Shown here piece by piece: positions 1 through 5,370 of a stretch of DNA of 6,782 bases. The position numbers and the translations under genes are program-made. The notes beneath the pieces are model-generated. The model was given only the letters and a program-made list of their open reading frames with translations, did no database searches and had not been told where the DNA came from. The number at the start of each line of letters is the position of its first letter. The stretch's first letter is position 1. The stretch comes from Pseudomonadota bacterium (GTDB lineage: Bacteria; Desulfobacterota; JAPLJL01), in assembly GCA_026388615.1 (NCBI GenBank), contig JAPLJL010000067.1:1-6782 (forward strand), given 5' to 3'.

Positions 1-342
1 GGCGGCGATGAAGGGCTTGGGGGATTCCTCGATCAGGGTGAAGGCTTCCTGCAGGTGCATGATTTCCTGCAGAAGCTTGTCCCGGCCGCCGAGCAGGCCC
101 TCGGACCCGTCCATGCCGATGGACCCGCCCATGGTCTTCAAATCCAGGCCGGCGGAGAAGGCCCGGCCCTTGGCCGCGACGACCACTACCCAGACCTCCG
201 GATCGTCCGCCACCTCGCGGACCGCCAGGGGAAAATCCGTCCAGAACGGCTTGCCCATCACGTTCAGCTTGTCGGGATTATTCAGCCAGAGCCAGGCCAC
301 GTGGCCCTTTTTCTCGATCGCGATTACCTTATAATTTCCCAT
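1..342 (-). CDS. Crotonase-family enzyme (enoyl-CoA hydratase / dienoyl-CoA isomerase-like), partial
   Basis: Only the N-terminal 114 codons are present; the gene runs off the left edge. The ATG at 342 has AGGAGG seven bases upstream (350-355). Residues 15-28 form the opening strand of the crotonase fold, ending in NNPDKLN. AFSAGLDL at 61-68 matches the oxyanion-hole motif (usual form FxAGxDL) that holds the acyl-CoA thioester carbonyl. SPKPFIAA at 107-114 matches the family motif just before the active-site helix. The order of motifs and the F-x-x-I-E-x-x-PKP segment recall delta3,5-delta2,4-dienoyl-CoA isomerase (ECH1 type) more than classical FadB-type hydratases. The acidic catalytic residues that would separate hydratase from isomerase lie outside the window, so the reaction is not settled. 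The role is probably cytoplasmic beta-oxidation or acyl-CoA catabolism. It is divergent from the island and the hydrolase gene to its right. Confidence 0.9.
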   Translation of the reverse strand, partial: MGNYKVIAIEKKGHVAWLWLNNPDKLNVMGKPFWTDFPLAVREVADDPEVWVVVVAAKGRAFSAGLDLKTMGGSIGMDGSEGLLGGRDKLLQEIMHLQEAFTLIEESPKPFIAA

Positions 343-381
343 TTTCCTGCCTCCTTTTTCGGATTCTATCCGCGGGTCAAT

Positions 382-410
382 ATTCTGTTCAAAGTGATAA
401 AATAAGGCAA
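382..410 (-). promoter_or_regulatory. Possible sigma70-type promoter for the crotonase gene
   Basis: Read on the minus strand, TTGCCT (405-410) is followed after 17 bases by CAGAAT (382-387). Each matches four of six bases of the -35 and -10 consensus, and the spacing is ideal. Transcription would start near 375, about 33 bases before the ATG at 342. The stretch is AT-richer than the surrounding genes. This is a by-eye match with no experimental support. Confidence 0.3.
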
Positions 411-426
411 GAGCTCTTTCCTTTTT

Positions 427-568
427 GGAGTGCAGCAGCTTGCTGCTGCTTATTGTTTTATATGGAGTGAAATAGCTTGCTATTTCGATGCGCCAACTTG
501 TTGGCGCACACTAAAGGGAAATAGCATCAGCAAGCTGATGCGGTCCAAAGGGGAAATTTGAATTTTAT
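427..568 (+). repeat. Composite palindromic repeat, copy 1 (four hairpins)
   Basis: Four perfect hairpins follow one another. H1 at 432-449 is GCAGCAGC-TT-GCTGCTGC. H2 at 469-486 is GAAATAGC-TT-GCTATTTC. H3 at 489-508 is TGCGCCAAC-TT-GTTGGCGCA. H4 at 524-541 is GCATCAGC-AA-GCTGATGC. H1 and H2 are each preceded by GGAGT. On the opposite strand H4 is preceded by TTTGGACC, so H4 is the same motif inverted. H1, H2 and H4 share the core AGCTTGCT in their own orientation. The unit closes with a spacer at 542-568 (GGTCCAAAGGGGAAATTTGA and on) that recurs at 1263-1290. Hairpins with a GGAG-type tag at the foot are typical of REP sequences recognised by RAYT proteins. Confidence 0.85.
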
Positions 569-689
569 GGAGTGCAGCAGCTTGCTGCTGCCGATTGTTT
601 TATATGGAGTGCATTAGCTTGCTAATGCGTGCGCCAGCGGGCTGGCGCAGTCAAAGAGAATCAGCACCAGCAAGCTGGTGCATTCCAAA
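569..689 (+). repeat. Composite palindromic repeat, copy 2 (four hairpins)
   Basis: This has the same order and nearly the same spacing as copy 1: hairpin offsets from the GGAG are 5, 42, 61 and 95 bases, against 5, 42, 62 and 97. H1 at 574-591 is identical to copy 1. H2 at 611-628 is GCATTAGC-TT-GCTAATGC. H3 at 630-649 is TGCGCCAGC-GG-GCTGGCGCA. H4 at 664-681 is GCACCAGC-AA-GCTGGTGC, followed by ATTCCAAA, the inverted TTTGGA tag. Every arm difference from copy 1 is paired with a matching change in the other arm. The H1-H2 linker ATTGTTTTATATGGAGTG is conserved between copies. The copy ends six bases before the likely ATG of the transposase gene. Confidence 0.85.
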
Positions 690-694
690 AAATA

Positions 695-1240
695 ATGAAC
701 GACGAAATTTATCTTACCTATCCGCATAATCCCCCCCATCTTTTTCTGGCAAATGCTTCATACATGGTAACGGCGGGGGCATTTCAAAAAGAACATTATT
801 TTCAAAGTCCGGATATTCGGAAGTTGATTTGTCAAATCTTGTTTGATATGTCAGAGCGTTTTGAATGGCAATTGGAGGCCTGGGCGGTATTGGCTAATCA
901 TTATCATTTTATTGCCAGAGCGCCCAAAGATGCGGGAACATTGGTTGGATTCATTAAAGCTTTGCATTCGAAAACGGCAATTGAAATGAGGAAACGATCC
1001 GGAATTACAGGGAAAATAATTTGGCAGAATTATTGGGATACTTGTTTGACCTATGAAAAATCTTATTTGTCTCGTTTGAGTTATGTGCATTTTAATCCGG
1101 TAAAACACGGCTTGGTAGAAAAAGCTGAAAACTATCCTTTTTGCAGCGCCAAATGGTTTATGGAAGGAAGTCCGAATGAGTGGCGGGAAAAAATACTAAA
1201 GGCACCTTGCGATAGGATTAAAGTTGATGATGATTTTTAA
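695..1240 (+). CDS. REP-associated tyrosine transposase (RAYT, Y1/IS200-like HUH superfamily)
   Basis: The protein has 181 residues from the ATG at 695. The HUH motif is ANHYHF, with metal-binding H69 and H71. A WxxxxWDTCLTYEKSYL stretch at 110-125 leads into SYVHFNPVKHGLV at 129-141. Y130, four residues before the NPVKHG signature, fits the catalytic tyrosine that attacks DNA in this family. These enzymes cut and rejoin single-stranded REP hairpins rather than moving a classical insertion sequence, and the flanking palindromic repeats fit that role. An in-frame GTG at 629 would add 22 residues, but it lies inside hairpin H3 and the extra codons are repeat sequence, so the ATG is preferred. 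Neither start has a convincing Shine-Dalgarno sequence. The low GC content relative to neighbours suggests horizontal origin. The frame is intact and the catalytic residues are present, so it may be active. Confidence 0.88.
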   Translation: MNDEIYLTYPHNPPHLFLANASYMVTAGAFQKEHYFQSPDIRKLICQILFDMSERFEWQLEAWAVLANHYHFIARAPKDAGTLVGFIKALHSKTAIEMRKRSGITGKIIWQNYWDTCLTYEKSYLSRLSYVHFNPVKHGLVEKAENYPFCSAKWFMEGSPNEWREKILKAPCDRIKVDDDF

Positions 1241-1244
1241 AGGT

Positions 1245-1327
1245 GCATCAGCAAGCTGATGCGGTCCAAAGGGGAAAATTTGATATTTTTATGGCTGGCG
1301 CACTCTCAAGGCGAATAGCATCAGCAA
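1245..1327 (+). repeat. Composite palindromic repeat, copy 3, internally deleted and truncated
   Basis: It begins four bases after the transposase stop with an intact H4 hairpin at 1245-1262, identical to H4 of copy 1. Next comes the copy-1 spacer (1263-1292) with a few inserted bases. The expected H1, H2 and left arm of H3 are missing. Only the right arm of H3 (GCTGGCGCA, 1294-1302) and the left arm plus loop of a further H4 (GCATCAGCAA, 1318-1327) remain, joined by CTCTCAAGGCGAATA, which corresponds to CACTAAAGGGAAATA in copy 1. Both breakpoints fall at the apex of a hairpin. The first hairpin could also act as a weak terminator for the transposase gene, but no run of T follows it. Confidence 0.75.
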
Positions 1328-1332
1328 AGAGG
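1328..1332 (+). promoter_or_regulatory. Ribosome-binding site of the hydrolase gene, abutting the repeat
   Basis: AGAGG sits five bases before the ATG at 1338. It directly follows the last base recognisable as repeat (1327), so the leader of the hydrolase mRNA is made of repeat sequence. Any promoter for this gene must lie inside the island or further upstream; no clear one was seen. Confidence 0.6.
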
Positions 1333-1337
1333 AAAAA

Positions 1338-2231
1338 ATGAGAAGAGGAAATGTCGAGCTGATCCCCGGGAAAAACCGGGGACATTATCCCTACAGCAAC
1401 TCGATCTTCATTGATGAGGGGCCCGGGATTGTGATTGATCCGGCCTCGGATGAGGAAAGGCTCCTGGCTCTGAAAAAAAATCCGGGCATCGGAATCATCA
1501 TCAATACCCACTACCACGAGGATCACTTCCTTTATAATCACCACTTTCCCGAAGCCGAACTCTGGGTGCCGGAGCTGGATGCCCCGGCTTTCGAGTCCCT
1601 GGAAACCATCCTGGACTACTGCGGGATTCTGGGTCTCCCGGATGAGGAGACCTGGAGGAGCTACTACCTGGACAAATTCAATTACCGGGCCCGGAAACCG
1701 GACCGGAAATTAAAAGGCGGCGAGAAACTTCAATTCGGAAAGACCCGGATGGAGGTAATCCACGCCCCCGGGCATACCCCGGGGCATTCCGGTTTCTGGT
1801 TTCCCGAAGAGAAGGTTCTTTTTGTCGCGGATTACGACCTGACCGCCTTCGGGCCCTGGTATGGCGACCGGGTTTCCAGCCTGGAGGACACCATTGCCTC
1901 GGTCGAAAAACTCCGGAAGATCCCGGCCGAGGTCTACTGGGTTTCCCACGGAGAAGAGATTTCCCGGGAGCAGGCGGAAGGAAGATTCGCGGAATACCTG
2001 AAGGTGATCACGGTCCGGGAGGAGAAACTGCTGGCCTTTCTAAAAACCCCTCATACCCTCGATGAGATCGTGGACCAGTGGATCATCTACCGGAAGGAGA
2101 GGGAGCCGGTCTATTTTTTCCGGTTCGCCGAGCAGGCGATGGTAAAGAAGCATCTGGAGAATCTTCTCCGGCGGGGGTTGCTCAGAACTGAAGAATCAGA
2201 CGGGAAAGAAAGGTATTTAAAAAATGACTAA
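1338..2231 (+). CDS. Metallo-beta-lactamase-fold hydrolase (glyoxalase II / LACTB2-like)
   Basis: The 297-residue protein carries the complete metal-binding set. THYHEDH supplies H58, H60, D62 and H63; H146 lies in APGHTPGHSG; D165 lies in FVADYDLT; H204 lies in WVSHGE. This HxHxDH arrangement binds two metal ions, usually zinc or iron, and hydrolyses esters, thioesters, phosphoesters or lactams. The C-terminal part after about residue 225, rich in basic residues and ending in a KKHLENLLRRGLLR helix, resembles the winged-helix-like tail of LACTB2-type members. There is no signal peptide, so it is probably cytoplasmic and not a secreted antibiotic-resistance enzyme. The substrate cannot be read from sequence. 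The divergent acyl-CoA enzyme at 1-342 makes a thioester substrate possible, but this is only a guess. The stop codon lies inside the left arm of the following inverted repeat. Confidence 0.88.
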   Translation: MRRGNVELIPGKNRGHYPYSNSIFIDEGPGIVIDPASDEERLLALKKNPGIGIIINTHYHEDHFLYNHHFPEAELWVPELDAPAFESLETILDYCGILGLPDEETWRSYYLDKFNYRARKPDRKLKGGEKLQFGKTRMEVIHAPGHTPGHSGFWFPEEKVLFVADYDLTAFGPWYGDRVSSLEDTIASVEKLRKIPAEVYWVSHGEEISREQAEGRFAEYLKVITVREEKLLAFLKTPHTLDEIVDQWIIYRKEREPVYFFRFAEQAMVKKHLENLLRRGLLRTEESDGKERYLKND

Positions 2232-2362
2232 TGTCTAATTTCTAATGACTAAATAAAATAATCAAAAATCAATTGCTAATGAATCCACAATCAAAATTAT
2301 TGAAATTTCCTGTTTGGCATTGGGCATTTAAAATTGGGCATTGATTAGAAATTCGACATTAG
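2228..2362. repeat. AT-rich intergenic element with 20-base inverted ends
   Basis: The left end (2228-2247, CTAATGTCTAATTTCTAATG) and the right end (2343-2362, GATTAGAAATTCGACATTAG) are inverted repeats matching at 18 of 20 positions. Between them are AT-rich sequence and a direct repeat ATTGGGCATT at 2319-2328 and 2333-2342. The element occupies nearly all of the gap between two convergent genes and supplies the stop codon of the hydrolase gene. It could be a MITE-like insertion, a bidirectional transcription terminator, or both. No target-site duplication was found, and the arms are about 95 bases apart, so a simple terminator hairpin is not obvious. Confidence 0.55.
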
Positions 2363-2378
2363 AAATTAAGAATTAGGC

Positions 2379-2807
2379 CTAGCCCGCCACGGTTGTGGTT
2401 TCGGCCTTCTCCGGTGCGCTTTCCCGGTGGGCGAGCGCCTCCTCCATCTGGCAGTTGCCCTGGAAAATCACGCCTTCTTCGATCACCAGGACCGGGGTGA
2501 TGATGTTGCCGTACAGCCGGCCCGGAGCCAGGATTTCCATCTTGTTCAGGGCCCGGAGATTGCCCACCACCTCGCCGGAAACGATGATCGTCCCGGATTC
2601 GATATTGGCCTTGACCTTGGCGGAGTCGCCGATGATCAGGATATCCTTGCTGGAAACCTCCCCGCTGAATTTGCCGTCGATCCGGACCGTCCCGATGAAG
2701 GTGAGCTTGCCGTCGAACTCGCTGCCCCTCCCCAGCAGGGCGTTGATCTGGTCCAGCGGCTTGATTTCGCGGGAGCTGAAGGTGCTTTCCTTTTCTCTTT
2801 TCGTCAT
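2379..2807 (-). CDS. Bactofilin (polymer-forming cytoskeletal protein, DUF583)
   Basis: The 142-residue protein has a short polar N-terminal tail, then a core of about residues 30-118 with the regular hydrophobic-glycine pattern of the bactofilin beta-helix (FIGTVRIDGKFSGEVSS, LIIGDSAKVKANIES, IIVSGEVVGNLRA, MEILAPGRLYGNI), and a disordered Glu/Ala/Thr-rich tail. Bactofilins self-assemble without nucleotides into filaments that position cell-wall enzymes and, in Myxococcus, ParAB machinery. No membrane segment is seen. Its ATG has GGGAGG eight bases upstream and lies 21 bases after the parB stop, so it is very likely the last gene of the par operon. The association with parB supports a role in chromosome-segregation scaffolding or cell shape, but this is inferred from context. 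Confidence 0.93.
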   Translation of the reverse strand: MTKREKESTFSSREIKPLDQINALLGRGSEFDGKLTFIGTVRIDGKFSGEVSSKDILIIGDSAKVKANIESGTIIVSGEVVGNLRALNKMEILAPGRLYGNIITPVLVIEEGVIFQGNCQMEEALAHRESAPEKAETTTVAG

Positions 2808-2828
2808 TCCGGTTCCTCCCTTTCAGGG

Positions 2829-3674
2829 TTAGGTTAAGATCTGATCGACCACGCGGGCAAGTTCCTCTTCCGAAGAATAATGAATGACCAGTTTCCCCTT
2901 CTTGCCCCGGCCCTGGATTTCCACCCGCACGCGGAGCTTGCGCTTCAGCTCCTCTACCACGTGGCGGATCTGGGCTTCCAGCGGGGTCAGGGGGCCTACG
3001 GTCTTTTTCTTGCCGGTTTTCATCCGGTGAATGAGTTCCTCGACGGCCCGGACCGAGAGTCCCTTGGAGATGACCAGCCGGGCGATTTCCCGCTGGGCCG
3101 GGGCCCCCTCCAGGGCCAGGAGGGAACGGCCGTGCCCGGCCGAGAGGGTTCCTTTCTGGATCTCTTTCCTGACTTCCTCCGGCAGCTTGAGCAGGCGGAG
3201 GAAGTTGGCCACCGTGGCCCGGTCCTTTCCCATCTTCTGGGCGATTTCCTCCTGGGATAAATTAAATTCCTCCGCGATCCGGGCGTAGCCCTGGGCCTCT
3301 TCGATCGGGTTCAGGTCGTCCCGCTGGATGTTCTCGATCAGGGAAAGCATCAGGGCTTCCGCGTCGGTTACCTCCCTGACGATCGCGTCCACGTGGGTCT
3401 GCCCGGCTTCCCGGGAGGCCCGCCAGCGCCGTTCGCCCGCGACCAGCTCGAAGCCCGCGGGGGTGCGGCGGACAGTGATCGGCTGGAGCAGGCCGCTTTC
3501 CTGGATCGATTTGGCCAGCTCGGAGATCTTTTCGGGATCGATCGTCCGGCGGGGCTGCCAGGGGGAAGGCAGGATCTCGTCCAGGGAAAGGGAAAGAATC
3601 TTCTCCCCGCCCTCAGGGGGAGACTCGGGGATCAGAGCGGCAATCCCCTTGCCCAGGGCTTTGCGGGTACTCAC
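2829..3674 (-). CDS. parB: Chromosome-partitioning protein ParB (Spo0J family)
   Basis: The 281-residue protein follows the chromosomal ParB layout. A basic N-terminal tail (RKALGKGIAALIP), which in the family contacts ParA, is followed by the CTP-binding/ParB nuclease-like domain with GERRWRA at 80-86 and ENIQRDDLNPIEEA at 114-127. The helix-turn-helix that reads parS is at about 138-162 (LSQEEIAQKMGKDRATVANFLR). The C-terminal dimerisation region follows. It would load on parS near the origin, slide as a CTP-dependent clamp and stimulate the ParA ATPase. The start is GTG and overlaps the parA stop by four bases (GTGA), with AGGAGG ten bases upstream and a closer GGAG, which suggests coupled translation. 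No parS site was found in the window. Confidence 0.97.
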   Translation of the reverse strand: MSTRKALGKGIAALIPESPPEGGEKILSLSLDEILPSPWQPRRTIDPEKISELAKSIQESGLLQPITVRRTPAGFELVAGERRWRASREAGQTHVDAIVREVTDAEALMLSLIENIQRDDLNPIEEAQGYARIAEEFNLSQEEIAQKMGKDRATVANFLRLLKLPEEVRKEIQKGTLSAGHGRSLLALEGAPAQREIARLVISKGLSVRAVEELIHRMKTGKKKTVGPLTPLEAQIRHVVEELKRKLRVRVEIQGRGKKGKLVIHYSSEEELARVVDQILT

Positions 3675-4447
3675 TTTCTCCGGACCTCCTCTCTTTCCAG
3701 GAGCTCCGAGGCCAGTTCCAGGTATCTCTGGGCCCCGGCGGATTTAATGTCGTAAAGCAGAACGGGTTTCCCGAAACTCGGGGCCTCGGAAAGCCGGACC
3801 GAGCGGGGGATCACCGTGCGAAAAACCTGGCTCCCGAAATGCTGGCGGATTTCCGAGGTGACCTGGTGGCTCAGGGAAAGCCGGGTGTCGAACATGGTGA
3901 GGAGGATGCCCTCGATTTTCAGGCGGGGGTTCAGGTGTTCGGAGACCAGCTGGATGGTTTTCAGAAGCTGGCCCAGCCCCTCCATGGCGTAGTATTCGCA
4001 CTGGATCGGGACGATCAGGGCGTCAGCCGCGGTCAGGGCGTTGACGGTCAGGAGCCCCAGGCTGGGCGGGCAGTCGATGAAAATGTAATGGAATTTATCT
4101 TTGATCTTGGCCAGGGCCTTTTTCAGGCGGGTTTCCCGGGAAATGGCCCCGACCAGCTCCACCTCCGCCCCGATCAGGGCGGAGCGGGATGGGAGCACCT
4201 TCAGGAATTCGATCTCGGTGGCGTGGATCAGCTCTTCCGCGGTTTTCTCCTCGATCAGGACCTCGTAGATGGAGGGCTCACCGTTTTTGAGGGCGACCCC
4301 CAGCCCGCTGGTGGTATTGGCCTGGGGATCCAGATCCACCAGAAGGGTTTTGCGCTCGGCCACGGCCAGGGAGGCGGAAAGATTAATGGCGGTGGTGGTT
4401 TTTCCCACCCCTCCCTTCTGATTGGCGATGACGATGATCTTCCCCAA
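3671..4447 (-). CDS. parA: Chromosome-partitioning ATPase ParA (Soj family)
   Basis: The 258-residue protein has the deviant Walker A motif KGGVGKTTT (11-19), Walker A' at DLDPQAN (38-44) and Walker B at FIDCPP (123-128). The conserved segment RSVRLSEAPSFGKP at 215-228 is typical of chromosomal ParA. It has no N-terminal helix-turn-helix, which separates it from plasmid type Ia ParA. ATP-bound ParA dimers coat the nucleoid and pull ParB-parS complexes apart during segregation. The start is TTG at 4447. It is supported by AAGGAG five bases upstream and by the fact that the Walker A lies at the usual distance from the N terminus. It starts ten bases after the rsmG stop, and its ribosome-binding site reaches the last base of that stop codon. 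Confidence 0.97.
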   Translation of the reverse strand: MGKIIVIANQKGGVGKTTTAINLSASLAVAERKTLLVDLDPQANTTSGLGVALKNGEPSIYEVLIEEKTAEELIHATEIEFLKVLPSRSALIGAEVELVGAISRETRLKKALAKIKDKFHYIFIDCPPSLGLLTVNALTAADALIVPIQCEYYAMEGLGQLLKTIQLVSEHLNPRLKIEGILLTMFDTRLSLSHQVTSEIRQHFGSQVFRTVIPRSVRLSEAPSFGKPVLLYDIKSAGAQRYLELASELLEREEVRRK

Positions 4448-4452
4448 AAGCT

Positions 4453-4458
4453 CTCCTT
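4453..4458 (-). promoter_or_regulatory. Ribosome-binding site fixing the TTG start of parA
   Basis: AAGGAG on the minus strand ends five bases before TTG (4447-4445) and shares its first base with the TGA stop of rsmG. There is no ATG nearby that would keep the Walker A motif, so this site decides the start. Confidence 0.75.
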
Positions 4459-5129
4459 CAGTTCTTTTCGAAAACCAGGATGGTGCGGGGATTTTCCCAA
4501 TAGGAAAAGCGGTAAGGTTTCCGCCGGGCCAGTTTCACCCCGAAGGGGAGCGGATCGACCCGGGCCAGCTCTTCGTCGGCCCGGGGCCCCTTGAAAACCA
4601 GGAGCTTCCCGCCCGGCTTCAAAAAAGGCGGGCCGATGCCGAGCACTTCCTTGAGCTTCCCGGTGGCCCGGGAGAGGACCGCGTCGAAGGTCCCGGCCAG
4701 GACTTCCCGGACCCCGCAGGTTTCCGCCTGTCCCTGGACCACCTCGATCCCGGTGAGTCCGAGGGTTCGGATGACCTGGCGGAGGAAAACCGATTTTTTC
4801 TGCCTTTGCTCAAGCAGGACCATCCGGACCTCGGGCCGGGCCAGCTTGACCGGGATGCCCGGGAGGCCGGCCCCGCTGCCCAGGTCGAGGGTAAAATCGC
4901 CGGGCCGGAGGAGGGAAACCGGGGCCAGGCAGTCCAGGAAATGCTCGGTCAGCAGTTCCCGGGGGTTATCGGTCCCGACCAGGTTGATTTTCTCCCCCCA
5001 TTCCCTCAACTCGGAAAGATATAGGAAAACCTTTTTGACCGAGGCCGCGGACAGGGAGATTTCCAGCTCCCGGGCTCCCATTTCCAGGAGCTCCTCCAGC
5101 TCCGCGGAGGGATTAACAGGATCCTCCAT
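4458..5129 (-). CDS. rsmG: 16S rRNA (guanine-527-N7)-methyltransferase RsmG (GidB)
   Basis: The 223-residue protein contains the SAM-binding loop LDLGSGAGLPGIP (81-93), preceded by INLVGTDNPRELLTEHFLDC (49-68), which is typical of RsmG. SRA at 153-155 and PGGKLLVFKG at 172-181 complete the Rossmann-like methyltransferase core. RsmG methylates N7 of G527 in the 530 loop of 16S rRNA; in other bacteria its loss gives low-level streptomycin resistance. The ATG at 5129 overlaps the 3' end of the DUF465 gene by 17 bases and has no strong Shine-Dalgarno sequence. Met17 (5081) is preceded by GAGGAG but would remove part of the usual N-terminal helix, so 5129 is kept. RsmG directly upstream of parAB is common; the usual mnmG partner is absent here and tsaB-DUF465 occupies its place. 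Confidence 0.97.
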   Translation of the reverse strand: MEDPVNPSAELEELLEMGARELEISLSAASVKKVFLYLSELREWGEKINLVGTDNPRELLTEHFLDCLAPVSLLRPGDFTLDLGSGAGLPGIPVKLARPEVRMVLLEQRQKKSVFLRQVIRTLGLTGIEVVQGQAETCGVREVLAGTFDAVLSRATGKLKEVLGIGPPFLKPGGKLLVFKGPRADEELARVDPLPFGVKLARRKPYRFSYWENPRTILVFEKN

Positions 5130-5370
5130 GTGATTCCGGGTTTTGGAGCTGGGAGCGGTGGACCCTTTCGATTTCCGCCATCTGGTCCTTAAGCTTGAGC
5201 TTGAGCTTCTGATGCTGCTTTTTCTCCAGTTCTTCTTCCGGGGTTAGAAGGTGTTTCTGGCTGATCTGGTCAATCTTTTCGTCCAGGAGTCGGTGCTCGG
5301 CCTGCAGGGCCTGAAAGCGGGCGTCCTCGTTCAAAATTTTTTCCAGTTTCCGGGGATCAATGGCTTTCAA
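5113..5370 (-). CDS. DUF465 (YdcH-like) small coiled-coil protein
   Basis: This 85-residue, highly charged and probably all-helical protein matches the DUF465/YdcH pattern. An N-terminal helix ends in LQAEHRLLDEKIDQI (about 22-37), a short loop KHLLTPEEE follows, and a second helix is rich in Lys/Leu with the signature KLKLKLKDQMAEIER (55-69). Members of the family are cytoplasmic and mostly uncharacterised, so no function is assigned. It starts with TTG 14 bases inside the end of tsaB, with a strong GGAGG six bases upstream, and it overlaps rsmG by 17 bases at its own end. It is therefore locked between two housekeeping genes and is probably translated by coupling. At 85 residues it is slightly longer than the roughly 70 usual for the family. 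Confidence 0.85.
   Translation of the reverse strand: MKAIDPRKLEKILNEDARFQALQAEHRLLDEKIDQISQKHLLTPEEELEKKQHQKLKLKLKDQMAEIERVHRSQLQNPESHGGSC

Larger units (their letters stand above)
427..1327. mobile_element. RAYT gene with flanking palindromic repeats (REP/BIME-like island)
   Basis: The island consists of two tandem composite repeats (427-568 and 569-689), a Y1 transposase gene (695-1240) and a third damaged repeat copy (1245-1327). Base composition changes sharply: positions 781-840 are 28% GC (17 of 60), against 75% (45 of 60) at 3061-3120 in parB. The block fills the space between the divergent crotonase and hydrolase genes, whose start signals lie just outside it. No target-site duplication or insertion-sequence ends were recognised, so it is described as a RAYT/REP locus rather than a transposon. 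Confidence 0.75.

Noticed and set aside
295..306. Perfect 12-base palindrome GGCCACGTGGCC with a CACGTG centre, resembling a parS core
   Set aside because: The flanks do not match the parS consensus (TGTTNCACGTGAAACA), and it lies within the crotonase coding sequence, where GC-rich codons make such palindromes likely. No other parS candidate was found in the window.
432..681. CRISPR-like or integron attC-like array
   Set aside because: The repeats are self-complementary hairpins of different sequence, separated by conserved rather than unique spacers. There is no cas gene or integrase, and attC core sites are missing.
1245..1262. Intrinsic terminator of the transposase gene
   Set aside because: The same hairpin occurs elsewhere in the repeat array, and no T-run follows on either strand at the right distance.
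1338..2231. Antibiotic-resistance beta-lactamase
   Set aside because: There is no signal peptide. The motif spacing and C-terminal tail fit the general hydrolase/LACTB2 branch rather than secreted class B enzymes.
2395..5133. Several long open frames on the plus strand opposite bactofilin, parB, parA and rsmG
   Set aside because: They are antisense shadows caused by high GC content. Their translations are low in complexity and match no family, while the minus-strand frames carry full sets of conserved motifs.
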